Positions 25,761 to 32,250 of a DNA stretch of 51,589 nucleotides are shown here, one piece after another. Under the pieces are notes generated by a model. That model had not been told where the DNA came from and made no database searches. It saw nothing but the letters and a program-made list of their open reading frames with translations. A program made the translations under genes and the position numbers. Where the stretch lies: positions 1 through 51,589 of IMG/VR virus record IMGVR_UViG_3300033141_002903; one strand, given 5' to 3'. Position 1 is the first letter of the stretch, and each line of letters begins with the position of its first letter. The DNA comes from a virus.

Positions 25761-27788
25761 TCATTTCATCTTCTCCTTTGCTTCTTCAATGGTTAAACCA
25801 GCAATTTCTTTTAAATCGTGTTCTAGCATTTCTTTGATTATTTCTTTATAAGTGTATTTTGGCTCCCATCCAAGAGTATTTCTAATTTTAGTTGAGTCCC
25901 CTAGCAATGCTGGAACTTCTGCAGGTCTAAAATATTTCTCGCTTACTTCAACATATTTTTTCCAGTCAAGACCAATCATATCAAAAGCATCTTTTAAGAA
26001 TTCTCTAATAGAATGTGTTTCATTTGTGCTAACAACAAAATCATCTGGTTTATCGTGTGTAATAATCAGATACATCGCCTTAATGTAGTCTAAACTATGA
26101 CCCCAATCCCTTGTAGCATTCAAATTGCCCAAAATCAATTTATCTTGTTTTCCAGCAACTATCCTTGCTATACCTCTTGTTATTTTCCTTGTAACAAAAT
26201 TAACTGTTCTTCTTGGAGAATTATGGACATGAATATTTCCAATACCCGCAATAAACTCCCCACTTTCAGTTTCTAAATCATAAAACCACCCCTTATAATT
26301 GGACATGTCAATAGTTTTTGTTACCTCTGCAAAAGGTTTTGATAAATGAGATTTTATTCCTTTTGGGCTATTTAGGTTAATACAATATATAATTGAACCT
26401 GTTTTTCCTGTTGTTGTATAAAAAGTCTTTCTTTGGGTTGGTAATAAAATATCTGTTAAATACCACAATCCCTGTGCTAATGTTGCAGAATTAGTTTTAA
26501 AAGCCTTAAACTCATAAACACATTTATCTTTTTTTAAGCCATCACAATTATTGTAACCTCTTAAAAAGGACATTTGGGCTTCTTTATTAGCATTTAAAAT
26601 TCTCTTTGGAATTCTTTTATATCTTTCAGAAGTGTACAAATCTAATTCTTTTGTCCAATTATTTCCAGTAAAATATATTTGTTTAACAGTATTACCTTTC
26701 TTAAATCCACTTGATGTATCTTGCTCGTAAGTATGAGTTCCAACAATTTTATTCCACAATTCTAAAAATCTCTTTCTAATTTTTTCATCATTTTTTGTAA
26801 ATTTACCCATATTTCCTTTTTTATTTATATACCCATCAGCAACTAACATCCCTATTAATTCTGCTTCCTCATTAGAAACAAAATCAGAAACATTTTTAAT
26901 TATATTCAGATTAACTAATTCAAATCTATCTCCTTTAGAAATTTCTCTTGTTTTTTTTTCTTCTCCTTCCATAAATGCGACATGGTCACCAGTAGCCATA
27001 TATCCCCCGCATCTTCCAGAAATGAATTTTGGGTCTTTATTGTTCTCTAAATCATGTGGATAGCCTGAAGCATATTTAACCTTAACCCACCCTTTTTTAC
27101 CCAAAATTTCCAAATCTGATATTTCTTTGTGTTGATATTTTTTATTAGATTTATCTATAAATGTTAAAACATCTGTAAGAGGTTTAATATCAAATTTATT
27201 TCCTTCTTTTACAAAAATAGGCATAAAATCTGCCATTGTCTCATGATTAAAACAAATAGAATTACAAGCAAATATCCCATAAGCATTCCTGTAAAGTTTA
27301 ACCAGATGATACGCACCAAGTTTTGCTATTCCATAAGGGCTTACTGGTAGCATTTTAGTATCTTCTTTTTGTGGTGGGGGGCTAATTCCAAACATTTCAC
27401 TAGAACTACATTGTAAAAATCTTGTCTTAGGAGAGAAGTTTTTAATTGCTTCAAGTATTCTCAAAACACCAAGAAGATTATAATTTAAAGTAGATTCTGG
27501 AGTTTTAAAACTAATACTAACGTGGCTCATAGCAGAAGTGTTGATAAAATAATCTGGTTTATGTTTTTTTATTAATTCATTGATATTACAAGCATCAGAA
27601 AGGTCAAAATACTCCATTTTAAAGTTCTGGTTTTCATCTTCTAATGAGCAAAGCAATTCATATCTTTCAGAATTTGGACAAGCATTTCTCCTAATAAGAC
27701 CAATTACTTTTTCACCCCTATTTAGCAGAAATTCTATTAGATTACTTCCATCCATTCCTGTTGCACCAGAAATCATCCATAAACTCAT
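25761..27788 (-). CDS. gmd: GDP-mannose 4,6-dehydratase with an embedded intein (675 aa precursor)
   Basis: Extein: NAD(P)-binding GATGMDGS (residues 8-15), the catalytic SSSEMFG (128-134) and SPYGIAK (150-156; Tyr152, Lys156), then a break inside the conserved NHESPRR sequence and continuation as SPRRTVNFVTRKITRG with TRDWGHSLDYIKAMYL. This turns GDP-mannose into GDP-4-keto-6-deoxymannose. The two exteins total about 335 aa, normal for the family. The intein (residues 184-523) is listed separately. It heads the sugar cluster. Confidence 0.9.
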   Translation of the reverse strand: MSLWMISGATGMDGSNLIEFLLNRGEKVIGLIRRNACPNSERYELLCSLEDENQNFKMEYFDLSDACNINELIKKHKPDYFINTSAMSHVSISFKTPESTLNYNLLGVLRILEAIKNFSPKTRFLQCSSSEMFGISPPPQKEDTKMLPVSPYGIAKLGAYHLVKLYRNAYGIFACNSICFNHETMADFMPIFVKEGNKFDIKPLTDVLTFIDKSNKKYQHKEISDLEILGKKGWVKVKYASGYPHDLENNKDPKFISGRCGGYMATGDHVAFMEGEEKKTREISKGDRFELVNLNIIKNVSDFVSNEEAELIGMLVADGYINKKGNMGKFTKNDEKIRKRFLELWNKIVGTHTYEQDTSSGFKKGNTVKQIYFTGNNWTKELDLYTSERYKRIPKRILNANKEAQMSFLRGYNNCDGLKKDKCVYEFKAFKTNSATLAQGLWYLTDILLPTQRKTFYTTTGKTGSIIYCINLNSPKGIKSHLSKPFAEVTKTIDMSNYKGWFYDLETESGEFIAGIGNIHVHNSPRRTVNFVTRKITRGIARIVAGKQDKLILGNLNATRDWGHSLDYIKAMYLIITHDKPDDFVVSTNETHSIREFLKDAFDMIGLDWKKYVEVSEKYFRPAEVPALLGDSTKIRNTLGWEPKYTYKEIIKEMLEHDLKEIAGLTIEEAKEKMK
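26220..27239 (-). other. Intein with LAGLIDADG endonuclease in gmd, starting with Thr (340 aa)
   Basis: Inserted exactly in the conserved NHE|SPRR site. Block A reads TMADFMPIFVKEGNKFDIKP with Thr where Cys or Ser normally sits. Block B is GGYMATGDHVAF (TxxH). LAGLIDADG-type motifs are ELIGMLVADGY and FLRGYNNCDGLK. Block F/G is GWFYDLETESGEFIAGIGNI and ends in HVHN before Ser+1. The penultimate His and final Asn are present. Only the first residue is unusual. Confidence 0.85.
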
Positions 27789-27839
27789 TTTTTACTATCT
27801 TTTCATTATTTTTAAATCTTTACTATAATTTGAAAGTGA

Positions 27840-28424
27840 TTATTTTTCACAAGAGATATTCAAACTTATTAATTCTCCTTCTATTTTGGCATGAGAGTGG
27901 TCATCATATTTTCCCCATTCAACTTCAGAATGCTTCCATGGTTCTATTCTTTTAAACCCAATAAACCTAAGCAAATCCCCAAGTCTAGCATAATCATAAA
28001 CTGTTTTATGATAAATTATTTTTTTATTTGATTCCATTCTCCCATATAGTGGTCCAAGAAATTTATGTAATGGAACGCCCTTTAAATAAAGTTCAGAAAT
28101 TTTCTTAAAATCTGGAACAGAAAGATAAATTTTCCCACCTTCTTTCAATGCATATTTCCAAAATAGAAGCAATCGAATAACTTCTCTTTCATCAAAATAT
28201 TCCAAGAAATGACTAGCATATATTAAATCAACTGTATTAGTTTTAATATTAGTAAGATAAATATCGTCTGAATGAATGTGATTAAATTTGGCAATATCAA
28301 CATTATACCACCCCTTCCAATTTCTTTTTCCACAACCCATGTGTATTTTCATTTTTCTCATTCTCTTTGATATATTTATATCATCTAATCTAATTATCTT
28401 GTGTGTTTTTTTGATTTTTGTCAT
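27840..28424 (-). CDS. SAM-dependent methyltransferase (194 aa)
   Basis: Class I fold: KIHMGCGKRNWKGWYNVDIA (motif I), TNTVDLIYASHFLEYFDERE (motif IV) and LKEGGKIYLSVPDFKKISEL. The pattern is like the methyltransferases linked to O-antigen and S-layer glycan clusters. The start is the first ATG, ten bases downstream of the tRNA 3' end in minus sense, so a joint transcript with the tRNA is possible. Confidence 0.75.
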   Translation of the reverse strand: MTKIKKTHKIIRLDDINISKRMRKMKIHMGCGKRNWKGWYNVDIAKFNHIHSDDIYLTNIKTNTVDLIYASHFLEYFDEREVIRLLLFWKYALKEGGKIYLSVPDFKKISELYLKGVPLHKFLGPLYGRMESNKKIIYHKTVYDYARLGDLLRFIGFKRIEPWKHSEVEWGKYDDHSHAKIEGELISLNISCEK

Positions 28425-28433
28425 GTTAGTTTA

Positions 28434-28504
28434 TTGGTCTGCGTGGAATTGAACCACGACTAAAGGGTTATGAGCCCAGTGTGCTACCTTTACACTACAG
28501 ACCA
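28434..28504 (-). tRNA. tRNA with CAT anticodon (Met or Ile2 type)
   Basis: Acceptor stem TGGTCTG/CAGACCA (7 bp), D-arm GTGT-AAAGGTA-GCAC, anticodon loop CTCATAA, T-arm CGTGG-TTCAATT-CCACG, discriminator A and no encoded CCA: 71 nt. The anticodon stem has only three firm pairs (GGG/CCC); the two outer ones mismatch. It may be elongator tRNA-Met or a tRNA-Ile with modified C34. Viral tRNAs often supply rare decoding needs or replace cleaved host tRNAs. Confidence 0.8.
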
Positions 28505-28528
28505 TTTCTTGTTTCATTTTCTAAAAAT

Positions 28529-28644
28529 GTCAGCGTGAGTATCCTCTCCAAACAGGCATACGCTATTGTAATTTTCTTCCCCTGTGGAGATTCGTGTCTC
28601 CAGATAAACCCCCAATAGCAAAGATTTATCCTTTTTTCGCTGAC
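28529..28644 (-). ncRNA. Candidate structured RNA with kissing loops
   Basis: A 7-bp closing helix (28529-28535 with 28638-28644) encloses two hairpins: A (28545-28556 with 28581-28590, 10 bp with a 2-nt bulge) and B (28603-28608 with 28625-28630). Loop A contains GCTATTG (28562-28568), perfectly complementary to CAATAGC (28613-28619) in loop B, so the loops can kiss. An alternative hairpin (28585-28590 with 28597-28602) competes with helix A. Neighbours are on the minus strand, so minus is the likelier sense. No known class is recognised. Confidence 0.5.
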
Positions 28645-28647
28645 TAT

Positions 28648-28677
28648 TTGGTACATCTTGGTATATTGAGGTACATT
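28648..28677. repeat. Three tandem 10-bp repeats
   Basis: TTGGTACATC, TTGGTATATT and GAGGTACATT stand head to tail, one helical turn apart, between the RNA candidate and the zinc-protein gene. They may be a binding array. No palindrome is visible. Confidence 0.45.
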
Positions 28678-28745
28678 GCTAATTTAATTCGTTTTCTCTA
28701 ACTTTTTTGTCCGAAATCATCTGAAGTGTGTAGTTTTTGAAAATG

Positions 28746-29097
28746 TTAAGCATATTCTATTAACTTCCAAAAAAGATTATCCTCCTTTATTTTACATTTC
28801 TCTGGATGTTCTTTTTCATCTAACTCTTTCTGAACATCCTTTCTTGAATATAACTTTTTTGGGTATCTTATTATTTTCATTTTCATTTTCTTTCCATACT
28901 TGTTCAAAAGAAACATCTTCTCCTTTTCCTTTTCTAAAAAATGTTTCAGCTACCCGCCACAAAACTGCATCTGAAGACATTATTGGTTGTTGTTTTGCAA
29001 GACTAATATCTTTAGAACATTTTCTACACAAACATCCTTTTGAACAACCCATAATTCCTCCTGTTATTTTTTGTTGGCATAATTTACAATTTGTCAT
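28746..29097 (-). pseudogene. Zinc-knuckle protein interrupted by a one-base frameshift
   Basis: The start MTNCKLCQQKITGGIMGC is preferred to an upstream in-frame M because GGGAG lies 7 bases before it. It has CKLC and CLCRKC knuckles and FRKGKGEDVSFEQVWKENEN. The frame stops at 28816, but in the +1 frame after the A6/T6 run at 28855-28860 the reading continues with good codons as LYSRKDVQKELDEKEHPEKC and ends at 28746. One A fewer in the run would join both parts. It is therefore a homopolymer error, a real frameshift, or phase variation. Confidence 0.6.
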
Positions 29098-29145
29098 TAG
29101 TTTCTCCCAACTTTGGAGCAAAATCCAAAATTTCGTTTAATATTG

Positions 29146-29241
29146 GGATTAAGGAGAGTTTTTACAGAGTAAAAATTCGGGCAGTCGTTAGACTGCTCTT
29201 TAATCCATATTAAACTCTCCGTAGGAAAACCCGAAGGGTTT
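29146..29241. repeat. Multi-hairpin intergenic element 1
   Basis: Complementary pairs: 29146-29152/29200-29206 (7 bp) and 29153-29161/29212-29220 (9 bp), which are mutually interlaced; a hairpin GCAGTC-GTTA-GACTGC (29181-29196); and AAACCC-GAA-GGGTTT (29227-29241). It separates the zinc-knuckle gene from the gene at 29261. Confidence 0.6.
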
Positions 29242-29243
29242 AG

Positions 29244-29575
29244 TTCCGTCCCAAATCGTTTCATATTAATCGCCTATTTACTTTAATTTTGTCCATAATC
29301 TTTAGATTTTTTCCAGTTTCATAAGGTATAACAAATGATTCATCAACACCAAAATTGGAAACAGTAATTCTTAAACTAATGGGGAGATGTTTTCCTCCCA
29401 CAAAAATTTGGGTTTGTTCAACATTTATCCCAGTTATTACATTTTCTGTTTCAAATTCCAGTTTCTCATTTGTTCTATTGAAAAATCTTTTCTCTTCTTT
29501 TTGGACACTGACTTTTTTGCTCATTTTAAACCTCCTGAGTTTAGCTGAACCCCGCCCACAAGATTTGGGACGGAA
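29244..29575. repeat. 14-bp inverted repeat enclosing the gene at 29261-29524
   Basis: Arms TTCCGTCCCAAATC (29244-29257) and GATTTGGGACGGAA (29562-29575) are perfectly complementary. They flank just one small gene; the ribosome site lies inside. In the mRNA the ends would close into a stem. Confidence 0.75.
29261..29524 (-). CDS. Small beta-rich hypothetical protein (87 aa)
   Basis: SD-like AGGAGG lies at 29531-29536, seven bases upstream of the ATG. The protein has an N-terminal charged part (SKKVSVQKEEKRFFNRTNEK) and a beta-rich rest (LEFETENVITGINVEQTQIF, ISLRITVSNFGVDESFVIPY). It could be a small nucleic-acid-binding or virion protein. The gene is enclosed by the 14-bp inverted repeat. 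Confidence 0.65.
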   Translation of the reverse strand: MSKKVSVQKEEKRFFNRTNEKLEFETENVITGINVEQTQIFVGGKHLPISLRITVSNFGVDESFVIPYETGKNLKIMDKIKVNRRLI

Positions 29576-29590
29576 TTGAGTTTAATGTAT

Positions 29591-29694
29591 GCGGATAAGT
29601 TCTCCGTAAGGAAAAAATCCGCAGGATTTTTAGTTTTATGAGCGAAGCGAATAAAATTGAATTTATCCGCTATTATGTTCCCTGCATTAGCAGG
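29591..29694. repeat. Multi-hairpin intergenic element 2 (cloverleaf-like)
   Basis: Closing stem GCGGATAA/TTATCCGC (29591-29598 with 29663-29670, extendable to 10 bp with one G-U) encloses AAAAATCC-GCA-GGATTTTT (29613-29631) and TTTTAT…ATAAAA (29634-29656, with an inner GC-GAA-GC). CCTGC-ATTA-GCAGG (29681-29694) follows. It lies between two small genes. Confidence 0.65.
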
Positions 29695-29873
29695 TTGATT
29701 AATCGGCATCATCATCTTTACCTTCTATTTTTAACCAATTCTTAGCATTCTCTTTATCAAATATATCTTCAAACCCTTGATTATTCCTTATCTGATTTTT
29801 TAAATCTTGTATCTCAAATTCATTTTCTGGTTCTTTCCACATTTTCATTACCTCCTTATAGCCGATTAATCAA
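29695..29873. repeat. 13-bp inverted repeat enclosing the 47-aa gene
   Basis: Arms TTGATTAATCGGC (29695-29707) and GCCGATTAATCAA (29861-29873) are perfectly complementary and lie at the stop codon and just upstream of the ribosome site of one small gene. Confidence 0.75.
29699..29842 (-). CDS. Small acidic protein (47 aa)
   Basis: The ATG at 29842 stands 8 bases after AGGAGG (29851-29856); an ATG two codons earlier is too close to the ribosome site. The protein reads MWKEPENEFEIQDLKNQIRN, then FEDIFDKENAKNWLKIEGK and an acidic DDDAD end. The stop codon lies within the left arm of the enclosing inverted repeat. No family recognised. Confidence 0.6.
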   Translation of the reverse strand: MWKEPENEFEIQDLKNQIRNNQGFEDIFDKENAKNWLKIEGKDDDAD

Positions 29874-29875
29874 AG

Positions 29876-30003
29876 TTTTCCGTCAGGAAAATTGAACATA
29901 ATATCTGCGATTATGGAAAGTTTGTCGTTAAACAAATTTGGGGAGTTCGTTAGAACTCCTCTATAATCGCTATTAATCGCCCCGTAGGGCGTTGCGTAGC
30001 AAC
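29876..30003. repeat. Multi-hairpin intergenic element 3
   Basis: TTTTCC-GTCA-GGAAAA (29876-29891); closing stem GCGATTAT/ATAATCGC (29907-29914 with 29963-29970) around GTTTGT…ACAAAT (29920-29937) and GGAGTTC-GTTA-GAACTCC (29942-29959); then CGCCC-CGTA-GGGCG (29978-29991) and GTTGC-GTA-GCAAC (29991-30003). Loops are mostly G-N-A or G-N-N-A. Confidence 0.65.
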
Positions 30004-30006
30004 GAG

Positions 30007-30362
30007 TAAAGGAGAGTGCGGTCATTCTTCCCCCCTACATTTTTTTAAATGGGCGTAAAGTTTTGGAGCAGTTTCACAATCTCTTTCTTCATCATATAGT
30101 TTCATTAAAGTATCCCATTCTTCTGCAATTCCTTTCCAAATAGGATATTTCTTTGATAAATCAATTATTAAATCTCTGACTTTATGTTTATGATATTCTA
30201 AACAATCAAATAATAAATGAATACATCTCTGAAAGTCAGATGGGTCTCTTGGAATTGCAGGTCTTTCTTTTTCAATACCTAAGATAAATGAAACTATTGT
30301 TAAACTGCTTTCTCCATAATCAGACCATTTAATTTTTTCCATTTTACAAGCACTCTCCTTTA
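30007..30362. repeat. 13-bp inverted repeat enclosing the gene at 30022-30342
   Basis: Arms TAAAGGAGAGTGC (30007-30019) and GCACTCTCCTTTA (30350-30362) are perfectly complementary. Further out ATTAATCGC (29972-29980) pairs with GCGATTAAT (30365-30373). On the minus-strand mRNA the right arm contains the AAAGGAG ribosome site, which the stem would hide. Confidence 0.75.
30022..30342 (-). CDS. Conserved-type hypothetical protein (106 aa)
   Basis: Helical protein with SLTIVSFILGIEKERPAIPR, PSDFQRCIHLLFDCLEYH, KYPIWKGIAEEWDTLMKLY and a final CETAPKLYAHLKKC. The pattern of a DFxRC…L…P…W…W motif occurs in small proteins of tailed viruses, including gut phages, though I do not know their job. The ribosome site AAAGGAG is inside the right arm of an inverted repeat whose partner lies just past the stop, so translation may be controlled by that stem. 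Confidence 0.65.
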   Translation of the reverse strand: MEKIKWSDYGESSLTIVSFILGIEKERPAIPRDPSDFQRCIHLLFDCLEYHKHKVRDLIIDLSKKYPIWKGIAEEWDTLMKLYDEERDCETAPKLYAHLKKCRGEE

Positions 30363-30420
30363 TTGCGATTAATACCCTTTAATCGAACTTTCCACATGAA
30401 GTCTTGGTTAAGTTTATTTA

Positions 30421-30573
30421 TCATTTTTTATTTAATTTAATTTTACTTAATCTAAGTTTCATTTTTATATAGCATCCAGCAGGACTATTATCATAATACA
30501 TTCCTCTTGTTTTATTGCATGTGTTTGAGTTTGCATCATAATTCTCACAAGTTTTCCAATATTTGCATTTCAT
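30421..30573 (-). CDS. Small Cys-rich protein (50 aa)
   Basis: Reads MKCKYWKTCENYDANSNTCN, then MYYDNSPAGCYIKMKLRL. The CKYWKTCENY…TC spacing is like short Cys proteins of other viruses in this window (see 37463). It overlaps the previous gene by ATGA. Role unknown. Confidence 0.6.
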   Translation of the reverse strand: MKCKYWKTCENYDANSNTCNKTRGMYYDNSPAGCYIKMKLRLSKIKLNKK

Positions 30574-30821
30574 TCTAACTCCTTAAATCCTGCTTTTTGT
30601 TTGATTATCTCTCTATCAACCATATAACTAACCTTAACATTTCTTTCATTAATTAAATCTAAAATATCTTGTGGTAAATCATTTAGTTTAATGCAAGATA
30701 AATCTGAATCTAAAATTTCTTTAAAGCATTGTTTAACGTCTTCTTCATAATATGCTGTATTATAATCTCGGCTGTTTGGGTCTAATTCAAATCCTTTTTC
30801 ACTCAATGTTTTTTCTTTCAT
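30570..30821 (-). CDS. Hypothetical protein, paralogue of the 32906 gene (83 aa)
   Basis: The start MKEKTLSEKGFELDPN is taken from the ATGA overlap with the upstream gene; an ATG at 30833 is possible. It shares TLSEK, DVKQ-x-x-KEILD and the C-terminal IKQKAGFKELE with the plus-strand gene at 32906, so the two are paralogues on opposite strands. Helical; no family recognised. Confidence 0.65.
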   Translation of the reverse strand: MKEKTLSEKGFELDPNSRDYNTAYYEEDVKQCFKEILDSDLSCIKLNDLPQDILDLINERNVKVSYMVDREIIKQKAGFKELE

Positions 30822-30979
30822 TCTATTTTCCATTTGACATTTCTTAATTTATCCAATACACCATCTTTATTTGTTAAAATATTATAAGTAATTTCAAATG
30901 CTTTTAGTACTTCTTTTACTTTTTCAAAGTCCCTCATATTATTAAATTCTTCTTCAGTTGCTAATTTTATTTTATTCAT
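30818..30979 (-). CDS. Small hypothetical protein (53 aa)
   Basis: MNKIKLATEEEFNNMRDFEK, then VLKAFEITYNILTNKDGVLD and a basic end. It overlaps the upstream gene by eight bases and the next by ATGA, and has GAGGAG at 30991-30996 ahead of the ATG. Helical, function unknown. Confidence 0.6.
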   Translation of the reverse strand: MNKIKLATEEEFNNMRDFEKVKEVLKAFEITYNILTNKDGVLDKLRNVKWKIE

Positions 30980-31223
30980 GTTTCAACTCCTCCACATTTT
31001 GTTTTATTTCCTCGGTTACATTCATTAAAATTAATCCATAACCAATATTTTCTATCTCACTACAAAATTTTGTTTCTGTGTCTATTATTTCCTCCCATAC
31101 ACTTCCAATATATCCTTGAAAAAATAAATTAAGTAAATGTTCTAACCAAAATGGATTTACAATTATTCCTACAGCGATGTTACTATCTGGAAATTCTTTA
31201 AATTTTGGTATTTCTATTTTCAT
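30972..31223 (-). CDS. Hypothetical protein (83 aa)
   Basis: Starts MKIEIPKFKEFPDSNIAVGI by ATGA overlap with the gene at 31220. It contains NPFWLEHLLNLFFQGYIGSV and a Glu-rich end. No family recognised. Confidence 0.55.
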   Translation of the reverse strand: MKIEIPKFKEFPDSNIAVGIIVNPFWLEHLLNLFFQGYIGSVWEEIIDTETKFCSEIENIGYGLILMNVTEEIKQNVEELKHE

Positions 31224-31705
31224 TCTAACTCTATGAAATTGTTATGTCCGCAGACACGACATTTAAAATATTTTACCTTTCTATTTGAGTTTTCCAATAT
31301 CTTTCTAATGGAATGCTGGAGCATTGATACTCCTCTTGGTGTGTCTCCACGTAAATATATAAGGGTGGGGCTAAGGAAATCCCTTTCCAGCATACCCAAG
31401 TTATACGCCATGTATAAGTATTTACTTTTACATTGTTTATCAAGGTTACTTAAATAAAAACCAAAACGAGAATAATTCAATCCATAAAATCCAAGTGTTA
31501 ACATGTTTAAGATTTTAAATTTCTTAGAATTCTTAATTTCCTTATATCTTTTGTATAAATTATCTAAAACCTCTCCACACAATTTATCTTTTTTCTTTGT
31601 TTCTTCCAATAACTTCTCATACTTCGCTATTAGTTCTTTGTTTTTCCTAATATTCTTTAATCTTGCATCATTTATTGCATTACAATTTTTACATATTATT
31701 TTCAT
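31220..31705 (-). CDS. Zinc-finger-ended helical protein (161 aa)
   Basis: The start MKIICKNCNAINDARLKN is the third in-frame Met; upstream Mets overlap the previous stop. One CxxC (CKNC) is at the N-terminus and one CRVCGH at the C-terminus, with a long charged helical region between (KNKELIAKYEKLLEETKKKD), which could bring the two pairs together as one zinc site. Function unknown. Confidence 0.55.
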   Translation of the reverse strand: MKIICKNCNAINDARLKNIRKNKELIAKYEKLLEETKKKDKLCGEVLDNLYKRYKEIKNSKKFKILNMLTLGFYGLNYSRFGFYLSNLDKQCKSKYLYMAYNLGMLERDFLSPTLIYLRGDTPRGVSMLQHSIRKILENSNRKVKYFKCRVCGHNNFIELE

Positions 31706-31706
31706 C

Positions 31707-31895
31707 TTAATCATCAAGCATCTTAAGTGATTTAGGTATTTTAATGTTAAGTCTTATCCTTTTCGCATTATCCCATCTTATTCTTTCAAAACACCTTCCA
31801 CATACAGGATATGTTCTAATGTATCCAACAGCTTTTCTATCACACATGGAACATTTTACTTTTTTTTTAAATAGTATTGGTTTATTTTTTTCCAT
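31707..31895 (-). CDS. Small zinc-finger protein (62 aa)
   Basis: The start MEKNKPILFKKKVKCSMC is the ATG overlapping the upstream stop. CSMC and CGRC, 18 residues apart, make one zinc ribbon (KCSMCDRKAVGYIRTYPVCG). The rest is basic. Probably nucleic-acid binding. Confidence 0.6.
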   Translation of the reverse strand: MEKNKPILFKKKVKCSMCDRKAVGYIRTYPVCGRCFERIRWDNAKRIRLNIKIPKSLKMLDD

Positions 31896-32151
31896 ATTTG
31901 CTCCTGCATTCATAACATTTAACATAAAATTTAATTTGTTTGAATTTCCTCTTTCCATCAGGATAAATAATTGTTGGATTAACTTTCTTACCGCAATCAA
32001 TACATAAACCCCTCTTTTTCCTAAATTCTACCACTTCTTTTCTTTTACGTTTATAATAACAAGATGTGCATAAACCACTTTTATTTGTTGGAGAAAGATT
32101 TCTTATTTTGCATTCAGAGCAAACTTTCCTTTTACTTGTAGTCCTTGCCAT
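31882..32151 (-). CDS. Double zinc-finger protein (89 aa)
   Basis: Knuckles KVCSECKIRN and GLCTSCYYKR form the first ribbon, GLCIDCGKK and VKCYECRSKYG the second. The protein is strongly basic, as expected for an early nucleic-acid-binding regulator. It heads the minus-strand early block; TTTTAAAGG at 32169-32177 (minus sense) stands about 25 bp before the start. Confidence 0.65.
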   Translation of the reverse strand: MARTTSKRKVCSECKIRNLSPTNKSGLCTSCYYKRKRKEVVEFRKKRGLCIDCGKKVNPTIIYPDGKRKFKQIKFYVKCYECRSKYGKK

Positions 32152-32167
32152 AAAAAGAGAAAAGACT

Positions 32168-32250
32168 TGCCTTTAAAAGAATTTCTAATCATATTAAAGT
32201 GATAACAATTAAATTATTAATTCTATAGTTAATACAAACATTTAAATAAT
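32168..32250. promoter_or_regulatory. Divergent early promoters
   Basis: Minus sense: TTCTTTTAAAGG about 25 bp before ATG 32151. Plus sense: TTTAAATAAT (32241-32250) 28 bp before ATG 32269. Both transcripts would be nearly leaderless. This gap separates the two early blocks. Confidence 0.6.

Noticed and set aside
29146-29220. Stable H-type pseudoknot
   Set aside because: The two stems interlace with no linker at one side, which is sterically poor; more likely alternative stems.
29521-29715. Open frame of 64 codons on the minus strand
   Set aside because: It runs through the hairpin element and overlaps the inverted repeats; its sequence is a translation of stem-loops, and it has no ribosome site.
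29146-30373. Integron-like attC cassette array
   Set aside because: Gene plus folded-site alternation is reminiscent, but no integron integrase is present, no conserved core sites are seen, and the repeats enclose genes rather than follow them. Kept only as an alternative.
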